The notes under the pieces were generated by a model that made no database searches, was not told where the DNA came from, and worked only from the letters and a program-made list of their open reading frames with translations. A stretch of DNA of 8,219 nt from Lachnospiraceae bacterium (GTDB lineage Bacteria > Bacillota_A > Clostridia > Lachnospirales > Lachnospiraceae): NCBI GenBank assembly GCA_017632755.1, contig JAGBQU010000138.1:1-8219 (forward strand). The letters are read 5' to 3'. Below are positions 1-5,143 of the stretch, piece by piece. The stretch's first letter is position 1, and each line of letters starts with the position of its first letter. Made by a program: the position numbers and the translations under genes.

Positions 1-1
1 A

Positions 2-331
2 GAGAATAAGCTGCGCAGGACACTTGCGCGCATAGAGGAACTGATCGTGGAGTACGAGGTCGGGAAGATTGTGCTGGGGCTTCCCCGGAACATGGATGAT
101 ACATGCGGAGAACGCGTGGAAAAGACGATGCAGTTTAAGGAGATGATCGAGAGACGCACCGGGGTTGAGGTTATCCTGTGGGATGAGAGACTTACGACCG
201 TGGCTGCGGATGAGATCCTGGCCGAGTCAGGGGTGCGGCGTGCCCAGCGCAAGACTTATCTGGACGCGGTGGCTGCGTCCATTATTCTGCAGGAGTATCT
301 CGATGCGTGTGCGGGCAAGGGCAAAGAGTGA
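2..331 (+). CDS. ruvX: Holliday junction resolvase-like protein RuvX/YqgF, 5'-truncated
   Basis: The gene enters from the left edge; 109 codons are visible in frame 2 and end at a TGA. The family is usually about 140 residues, so about 30-40 N-terminal residues, including the first catalytic Asp of the RNase H-like fold, lie outside the window. Visible family motifs are the IVLGLPRNMD block, the WDERLTT strand with its catalytic Glu, and the YLDAVAASIILQEYL helix carrying the last acidic residue. The family is a nuclease of the RNase H fold, proposed to resolve Holliday junctions and, in E. coli, linked to 16S rRNA 5'-end processing. The GTG at 47 is internal to the conserved domain and is not a start. 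The DUF1292 gene follows after 61 bases, the same order as yrrK-yrzB in Bacillus subtilis, which supports the call. Confidence 0.93.
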   Translation, partial: ENKLRRTLARIEELIVEYEVGKIVLGLPRNMDDTCGERVEKTMQFKEMIERRTGVEVILWDERLTTVAADEILAESGVRRAQRKTYLDAVAASIILQEYLDACAGKGKE

Positions 332-392
332 CACGCGGCAAATAAAGAACAGTTGGAAACAGGCGAAAAGTGCAGGAAGTTTGGTGGAATAA

Positions 393-650
393 TTGGAGAA
401 GATTGAATTTCGTACAGATGACGGGGAAACCGTATTTTTTTATGTGTTGGAACAGACGAGAATCGGCGGCATCGGATATCTTCTGGTGACAGACGAACCG
501 GAGGGCGACGGACAAGCCCTGATCCTGAAGGATCTTTCCGGAGACAATGAGGCAGAGAGCCTCTATCAGATCGTGGATGGCGATGAAGAACTGGATGCGG
601 TCGGCGGTGTGTTTTCCAACATGTTAGAAGATGTAGACATAACGAAATAG
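393..650 (+). CDS. DUF1292 family protein (YrzB-like)
   Basis: This is a small acidic protein of 85 residues. The N-terminal pattern EKIEFRTDDGE, followed by a strand-rich segment (VFFYVLEQTRIGGIGYLLV) and an acidic C-terminal part (DGDEELDAVGGVFSNML), matches the DUF1292 family. That family typically has about 80-100 residues and no established function. The start is TTG at 393: an in-frame TAA sits directly before it (390-392), so no longer start exists, and the next start-type codon would cut into the conserved part. A GGTGG stretch at 383-387 could serve as a modest ribosome binding site. It follows ruvX as yrzB follows yrrK in B. subtilis. Its function remains unknown, and only the family assignment is firm. 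Confidence 0.85.
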   Translation: MEKIEFRTDDGETVFFYVLEQTRIGGIGYLLVTDEPEGDGQALILKDLSGDNEAESLYQIVDGDEELDAVGGVFSNMLEDVDITK

Positions 651-652
651 TG

Positions 653-669
653 CCTTGCACGGTGCAGGG
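653..669 (+). other. Small GC-rich hairpin upstream of rnj
   Basis: CCTTGC (653-658) can pair with GCAGGG (664-669), with one T-G wobble, and an extra A-T pair can close the CGG loop. It lies just after the DUF1292 stop and about 40 bases before the chosen rnj start. No T-run follows, so it does not look like a terminator. It may simply be chance or an RNA-processing element in the rnj leader. Confidence 0.3.
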
Positions 670-694
670 TGAGCGGTTGTGTCAAAGAGAATAT

Positions 695-699
695 GGAGG
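695..699 (+). promoter_or_regulatory. Ribosome binding site deciding the rnj start
   Basis: GGAGG lies 8 bases before the TTG at 708. The spacing is ideal for that codon, which selects TTG 708 over the in-frame GTG at 669 and the ATG at 693; the latter lies immediately next to the GGAGG itself. Confidence 0.8.
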
Positions 700-707
700 A
701 AAATTGC

Positions 708-2378
708 TTGAAAAAAGAAAAAACAAACAGTTCCAGGTTAAAGATCATACCGCTTGGCGGACTGGAACAAATAGGAATGAACATTACAGCCTTCGAGTAT
801 GAAGACTGTATTGTTGTGGTAGACTGCGGTCTTTCTTTCCCGGAGGATGATATGCTGGGTATCGATCTTGTCATACCGGATGTCACGTATCTGCGGGATA
901 ATCTGGAGAAGGTCAAAGCCTTTGTGATCACACACGGACATGAGGACCATATCGGGGCTCTCCCCTATGTACTCAGGGATATCCCTGTGCCGATCTATGC
1001 GACAAAGCTGACAATGGGGATCATCGACAACAAACTCAAGGAACACGGGATGGAGCGTCTGGTCAAGAAGAAAGTGGTAAAATTCGGACAGCACATCAAT
1101 CTTGGGCAGTTCCGGATCGAGTTTATCAAGACAAACCACAGCATCGTAGATGCGGCTGCGCTGGCGATCTATTCACCGGCGGGAATCGTGGTTCACACAG
1201 GTGACTTTAAGGTGGATTACACCCCGGTATTCGGGGATTCCATCGATCTGCAGAGATTCGGAGAGATCGGCAAAAAGGGTGTGCTCGCACTCATGTGCGA
1301 CAGTACCAATGCGGAACGCCCGGGCTTTACGGCATCGGAGAGAACGGTTGGCGTTGCCTTTGATCATATTTTTACGGATCATAAGAATACCAGGATCATC
1401 ATTGCCACGTTTGCGTCGAATGTAGACCGTGTAAGGCAGATCATCAATTCCGCATACAAGTTTGGAAGAAAGGTGGTTGTGGAAGGACGCAGCATGGTGA
1501 GCATCATCGAGACCGCATCCTCCCTCGGCTATTTAAATATACCGGATAACACGCTGATCGATATCGAACAGCTGAAAAACTATCCCGATGAAAAGACGGT
1601 CCTGATCACCACGGGAAGTCAGGGAGAGAGTATGGCGGCATTGAGCCGTATGGCGACCGGCATGCACAAAAAGGTGACGATCGGTCCTCTCGACACAGTG
1701 ATCTTTTCCTCCAATCCGATTCCCGGTAATGAGAAGGCTGTCTCGAAGGTCATCAATGAGCTGTATGCAAAAGGGGCAGATGTCATTTTTCAGGATGCAC
1801 ATGTGTCCGGACATGCCTGCCGTGAGGAGATCAAGCTGATCTACTCTTTGGTGAAACCGAAATATGCGATTCCGGTGCATGGAGAGTATCGGCATCTGAA
1901 GGCACAGGCATCTCTGGTGCGCGAGCTCGGTTATCAGAAAAGCAATATCTTTATCCTGCAGTCCGGAGACGTACTGGAGCTTGATGATGAGTCCGCAGAG
2001 GTGACCGGAAAAGTTCCGGTGGGCGATATCTTTGTGGATGGACTCGGCGTCGGTGACGTGGGAAATGTCGTGCTCAGAGATCGCCAAAGACTCGCGGAGG
2101 ACGGTATCCTTATCGTTGTGATCGGCCTTGATTCCCACAACAATCTCATCGTTGCGGGACCCGAGATCGTCTCGAGAGGTTTCGTGTATGTCAAGGAATC
2201 GGATGAACTCCTCGATGAGGTACGACAGCTTTTGCAGGATGCTTTGGAAGACTGTATGGATAAAAAGATCACTGACTGGGGCAAGATAAAGACAGTCGTA
2301 AAAGATACAGCTGGCGATTTTGTCTGGAAAAAAACAAAGAGACGTCCAATGATCCTTCCGATCATCATGGAGGTCTAA
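708..2378 (+). CDS. rnj: Ribonuclease J
   Basis: Ribonuclease J is a cytoplasmic metallo-beta-lactamase/beta-CASP nuclease with endonuclease and 5'-to-3' exonuclease activity in mRNA decay and rRNA maturation. From the TTG start it has 556 residues, almost the length of B. subtilis RNase J1 (555). The zinc motif HGHEDH is at residues 76-81, with further metal ligands at H144 (TNHS) and D166 (HTGDF). The beta-CASP part includes MCDSTNAE near 196-203, HVSGHA at 365-370 and PVHGEYRH at about 389-396. The C-terminal dimerisation and small domain (VVIGLDSHNNLI onward) is complete. TTG at 708 is preferred because of the GGAGG at 695-699; a GTG at 669 would add 13 residues poor in family similarity. 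The next gene, a YlbF-family member, starts 19 bases after the stop, so co-transcription is likely. No frameshift or missing catalytic residue was seen. Confidence 0.96.
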   Translation: MKKEKTNSSRLKIIPLGGLEQIGMNITAFEYEDCIVVVDCGLSFPEDDMLGIDLVIPDVTYLRDNLEKVKAFVITHGHEDHIGALPYVLRDIPVPIYATKLTMGIIDNKLKEHGMERLVKKKVVKFGQHINLGQFRIEFIKTNHSIVDAAALAIYSPAGIVVHTGDFKVDYTPVFGDSIDLQRFGEIGKKGVLALMCDSTNAERPGFTASERTVGVAFDHIFTDHKNTRIIIATFASNVDRVRQIINSAYKFGRKVVVEGRSMVSIIETASSLGYLNIPDNTLIDIEQLKNYPDEKTVLITTGSQGESMAALSRMATGMHKKVTIGPLDTVIFSSNPIPGNEKAVSKVINELYAKGADVIFQDAHVSGHACREEIKLIYSLVKPKYAIPVHGEYRHLKAQASLVRELGYQKSNIFILQSGDVLELDDESAEVTGKVPVGDIFVDGLGVGDVGNVVLRDRQRLAEDGILIVVIGLDSHNNLIVAGPEIVSRGFVYVKESDELLDEVRQLLQDALEDCMDKKITDWGKIKTVVKDTAGDFVWKKTKRRPMILPIIMEV

Positions 2379-2397
2379 TGAAATGTGAGGGATCAGT

Positions 2398-2751
2398 ATG
2401 GATCAAACCAAATCGGCATTTGAGCAGATCAAGCCGACACTGGATCAGATCATGAATTCCATCAAAGAGATTGACGTGTGCAAAAACTTTGAACATCAAA
2501 AACAGCTTCTGGATCGGGATCCTAAATTGAAGGAACGCGTGGATGACTGGCGCATGCGATATTATCATTTCATGCAGGTGGCGGATGCGGATCAGATATA
2601 CGAGGCGTCCGACCGCATGGCAAAGGAGTGGGAGGATATCTGCAGCGATCAGGTTGCTTTTGATTTTCTTGTGGCGGAACACGAGTATTACAAATTCATT
2701 CAGGAACTCCGGGAATATTTGATGGAATCACTGTTTTCGGATTACGAATGA
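2398..2751 (+). CDS. YlbF/YheA family protein
   Basis: This 117-residue protein is predicted almost entirely alpha-helical, rich in Lys, Glu and Gln, with long amphipathic stretches (residues about 1-45 and 48-110). The pattern of helix, DPKLKERVDDWR, then a C-terminal helix with FDFLVAEHEYYKFIQELREYL fits the Com_YlbF (YlbF/YmcA/YheA) family. In B. subtilis, YlbF acts with YmcA and YaaT as a complex that directs RNase Y-dependent mRNA processing and affects competence, sporulation and biofilm formation; other members such as YheA are uncharacterised. The length is closer to YheA than to YlbF, and there is no C-terminal cysteine cluster (only two scattered Cys), so functional equivalence with YlbF is not shown. 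The ATG is preceded by GAGGG at 2388-2392. Placement directly behind rnj suggests, as inference, a role in RNA metabolism. Confidence 0.85.
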   Translation: MDQTKSAFEQIKPTLDQIMNSIKEIDVCKNFEHQKQLLDRDPKLKERVDDWRMRYYHFMQVADADQIYEASDRMAKEWEDICSDQVAFDFLVAEHEYYKFIQELREYLMESLFSDYE

Positions 2752-2767
2752 GATTGAGGGATTTACT

Positions 2768-3160
2768 ATGCGCATAACACAGATTATTTCTGCAATATTC
2801 GGAATGCTGTTCCGGCTGTTCATAACGGTGGTCATGATCATGCTCGTTTACCGTCTGGCAGTGTTTTCCTACAGCTTCGGATATGAGGTCTTTGCGGATA
2901 TACCGGCGGAACTCTCGCCGGGTATCGACAAGACCGTGACGATCGCCGAGGGGGCAAGCAGATGGGATATGGCGAAGGTTCTCGAGGACAAGGGCATTGT
3001 GCACAGCGCACAGGTCTTTTATGTACAGATCCTGCTCTCGGATCATAAAAATGACTGGAAACCGGGAGTTTATGAGATGAATACATCCATGCATGCTTCC
3101 GATATCATACTGCAGCTTGCGGGACTGAGCGAAGAAGAGGAAGAGGACAGTGATAGTTGA
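2768..3160 (+). CDS. Short MltG-like membrane protein lacking the catalytic domain
   Basis: This 130-residue protein starts with a hydrophobic segment (about residues 7-35) that should anchor it in the membrane with the rest outside. The segment TVTIAEGASRWDMAKVLEDKG, then the helix and WKPGVYEMNTSMHASDIILQLAG, resembles the N-terminal LysM-like region of YceG/MltG endolytic murein transglycosylases (IxEGxs...L...g.i, GxY.l...ms..eIi..L..G). Full MltG proteins are about 340 residues; the roughly 200-residue catalytic half with its essential Glu is absent. The protein ends in an acidic tail (EEEEED) and its stop lies inside the next gene, with no trace of the lost domain downstream. The B. subtilis cluster has mltG (yrrL) at this place, which supports homology. 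It could be a regulatory or scaffolding relic of MltG; enzymatic activity is unlikely. GAGGG at 2756-2760 precedes the ATG. Confidence 0.75.
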   Translation: MRITQIISAIFGMLFRLFITVVMIMLVYRLAVFSYSFGYEVFADIPAELSPGIDKTVTIAEGASRWDMAKVLEDKGIVHSAQVFYVQILLSDHKNDWKPGVYEMNTSMHASDIILQLAGLSEEEEEDSDS

Positions 3161-3797
3161 TGAGAGATTCCGCTCCTATATCAATTCTCTCGAGCGGGGA
3201 AACGGGGAGCTGCTCGATGAGCTTGAGCAGGAGGCGCTTCGATCGGATGTTCCGATCATACGCAAGGAGATGCAGAGCTTTCTGAAGATGATGATGGTGA
3301 TGAATAAACCGAAGCAGATTCTCGAGGTGGGGACTGCCATCGGTTTTTCTGCGTTACTGATGGCGCAATATGCACCTGTGGATTGTCATATCACAACCAT
3401 TGAGAATTATGAAAAGCGGATACCGCTTGCGCGGGAGAATTTCATCCGTTTCGGGCAAAGCGAGCGGATCACCCTTTTGGAGGGGGATGCGGCAAAGCTT
3501 TTGCCTCAGTTGACAGGTCGCTTTGACTTTATTTTTATGGATGCGGCAAAGGGGCAGTATATTCATTATCTGCCGGATGTCCTGCGCCTTTTGCGGATGG
3601 GAGGCGTCCTGATCTCCGACAACGTCCTGCAAGACGGGGATATCATCGAATCCCACTACGTGATCACCAGAAGAAACCGCACCATCCATACGCGTATGAG
3701 AGAGTATCTCTACACCCTCAAGAATCATCCTTTGCTTGAGACTTCGATCGTACCGCTCGGGGATGGCATTACCATATCGGTAAAGAAAGAAACGTGA
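3150..3797 (+). CDS. trmR: tRNA 5-hydroxyuridine O-methyltransferase TrmR-like
   Basis: This is a class I SAM-dependent O-methyltransferase of the COMT/YrrM type, 215 residues. The SAM-binding motif ILEVGTAIGFSALLMA is at 57-72, the acidic residue after the second strand is in TTIENYEKR (82-90), and EGDAAKLLP (111-119) fits the adenine-contacting region. FIFMDAAKGQY (128-137) and ISDNVLQDG (155-163) supply the Asp, Asp and Asn expected to hold the catalytic divalent metal. B. subtilis YrrM, now TrmR, methylates 5-hydroxyuridine-34 of certain tRNAs to 5-methoxyuridine. The trhP-like gene directly downstream makes the same role very likely here. The start is GTG at 3150, inside the end of the preceding gene (11-base overlap), which implies translational coupling. 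Other small-molecule O-methyltransferases share the fold, so substrate specificity is inferred from context. Confidence 0.88.
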   Translation: MIVDERFRSYINSLERGNGELLDELEQEALRSDVPIIRKEMQSFLKMMMVMNKPKQILEVGTAIGFSALLMAQYAPVDCHITTIENYEKRIPLARENFIRFGQSERITLLEGDAAKLLPQLTGRFDFIFMDAAKGQYIHYLPDVLRLLRMGGVLISDNVLQDGDIIESHYVITRRNRTIHTRMREYLYTLKNHPLLETSIVPLGDGITISVKKET

Positions 3798-3813
3798 CAG
3801 AAAGAGAGAGAGT

Positions 3814-5079
3814 ATGAAGAAACCGGAGTTGCTTATTCCGGCCAGCAGTCTGGAAGTGCTAAAGACCGCCGTGATCTTCGGCGCAGATGCCGTGTACATC
3901 GGTGGTGAGGCGTTCGGACTGCGTGCCAAGGCGAAGAATTTTACATTGGAAGAGATGGCGGAGGGGATCGCTTTTGCCCATGAACATGGGGTGAAAGTGC
4001 ATGTGACCGCCAATATTCTGGCGCACAATGCGGACTTAGACGGGGCGAGGGAATACTTCCGGCAACTGAGAGACATTAAGCCGGATGCACTCATCATTGC
4101 GGATCCCGGCATGGTCATGCTTGCGCAGCAAGAGTGTCCCGAGATAGACATCCATATCAGCACGCAGGCCAACAATACGAACTATCAGACGTTCCTGTTC
4201 TGGTACGCACAGGGGATCCGGCGTGTCGTGACGGCCAGGGAACTCTCACTTGCGGAGATCCGTCAGATCCGGGAAAAGATCCCGCAGGATATGGAGATCG
4301 AGAGTTTTATCCACGGAGCTATGTGTATATCCTATTCCGGAAGATGCCTTCTGAGCAATTATTTTGTCGGGAGGGATGCCAACCGCGGCGAATGTACGCA
4401 TCCATGCCGCTGGAAATATTCCGTGGTGGAGGAAACGCGGCCGGGAGAATACATGCCGATCTATGAGAATGAGAGAGGCACCTACATCTTCAACTCCAAG
4501 GATCTTTGCATGATCGGACACATCCCCGAGATGGTGGAAGCGGGGATCGACAGCTTTAAGATCGAAGGACGCATGAAGACGGCACTGTATGTGGCAACGG
4601 TGGCGAGGACCTATCGAAAGGCGATCGATGATCTGTTTGAGAGCAGGGAAAAATATGAAGCGAACATGCCGTGGTACGAGGCGGAAATATCCAAGTGTAC
4701 GTACCGCCTGTTTACGACAGGTTTTTATTTCGGAAAACCGGATGAAAATACACAGATCTATGACAACAATACCTATGTGAACGAATATACATATCTCGGG
4801 ATCGCGCAGGAGGTGGATCCTCAGATGATGCGTTCCAAAATATCGATCCCGGAGGGAACGGTGAGCCTGGTGCGTTTTTCTCAGCGCAACAAGTTTGCGA
4901 GCGGTGATACGATCGAGCTGATGAAGCCGGACGGAACCAATCTGCAGGTGCAGGTGCTTGCCCTGTTTGATGAGGACGGTGAGCGCGTTCCGGATGCGCC
5001 GCATCCCAGGCAGCAGCTCTATGCGGCACTCTCGGGAAAGGCGTCGTCTTATGATCTGATGCGCGTAAAAAGCGGATAA
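3814..5079 (+). CDS. trhP: U32 family tRNA hydroxylation protein TrhP-like
   Basis: This 421-residue protein belongs to the peptidase U32 (collagenase-like) family. The N-terminal TIM-barrel-like half begins PELLIPASSLEVLKTAVIFGADAVYIGG (4-31). The family signature ESFIHGAMCISYSGRCLLS (163-181) is intact. Cys171, Cys178 and Cys194, with either Cys198 or Cys232 (KDLCMIG), are in the positions used for a 4Fe-4S cluster in U32 relatives such as UbiU. The C-terminal part (about 325-419) forms the beta-rich domain typical of the long members. Size and context match B. subtilis YrrO and E. coli YegQ (TrhP), which are required for oxygen-independent hydroxylation of tRNA uridine-34, with prephenate implicated as a donor. 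The ATG follows a purine-rich GAGAGAGAG stretch, 16 bases after trmR. B. subtilis has two adjacent U32 genes; only the longer form is present here. Protease activity is not expected. Confidence 0.88.
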   Translation: MKKPELLIPASSLEVLKTAVIFGADAVYIGGEAFGLRAKAKNFTLEEMAEGIAFAHEHGVKVHVTANILAHNADLDGAREYFRQLRDIKPDALIIADPGMVMLAQQECPEIDIHISTQANNTNYQTFLFWYAQGIRRVVTARELSLAEIRQIREKIPQDMEIESFIHGAMCISYSGRCLLSNYFVGRDANRGECTHPCRWKYSVVEETRPGEYMPIYENERGTYIFNSKDLCMIGHIPEMVEAGIDSFKIEGRMKTALYVATVARTYRKAIDDLFESREKYEANMPWYEAEISKCTYRLFTTGFYFGKPDENTQIYDNNTYVNEYTYLGIAQEVDPQMMRSKISIPEGTVSLVRFSQRNKFASGDTIELMKPDGTNLQVQVLALFDEDGERVPDAPHPRQQLYAALSGKASSYDLMRVKSG

Positions 5080-5101
5080 ATGCGGATAAGCGCGGACGCA
5101 C
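5072..5101 (+). repeat. 10-bp tandem repeat (about 3 units)
   Basis: GCGGATAAAT (5072-5081), GCGGATAAGC (5082-5091) and GCGGACGCAC (5092-5101) form a tandem array with a 10-base period. The first two share GCGGATAA exactly and the third keeps GCGGA. The array covers the last codon and stop of the U32 gene and part of the gap before glnN. It may be replication slippage or closely phased protein-binding sites; nothing in the sequence decides between these. Confidence 0.6.
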
Positions 5102-5129
5102 GAATTGGTATTGCATAAAATCAAACCGA

Positions 5130-5134
5130 AAGGA
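5130..5134 (+). promoter_or_regulatory. Ribosome binding site deciding the glnN start
   Basis: AAGGA lies 9 bases before the ATG at 5144. An in-frame TTG at 5105 would add 13 Lys-rich residues translated through this very site and has no purine-rich site of its own, so the ATG is preferred. Confidence 0.7.
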
Positions 5135-5143
5135 ATAAAAAAG

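Noticed and set aside
669..707. GTG at 669 as the start of rnj
   Set aside because: It lacks a good ribosome binding site and adds 13 residues not resembling RNase J; GGAGG at 695-699 fits the TTG at 708.
3354..4175. Minus-strand open frame spanning the end of trmR and the start of the U32 gene
   Set aside because: It overlaps two confident genes on the other strand and shows no domain pattern.
4246..5124. Long open frame on the minus strand opposite the U32 gene
   Set aside because: It lies almost entirely antisense to a strongly conserved gene, shows no recognisable family and has a composition (many His, Arg, Ile, Leu) typical of a reverse-strand shadow.
5105..5143. TTG at 5105 as the start of glnN
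   Set aside because: The extension is Lys-rich, translates the ribosome binding site of the ATG at 5144 and is not part of the known family N-terminus.
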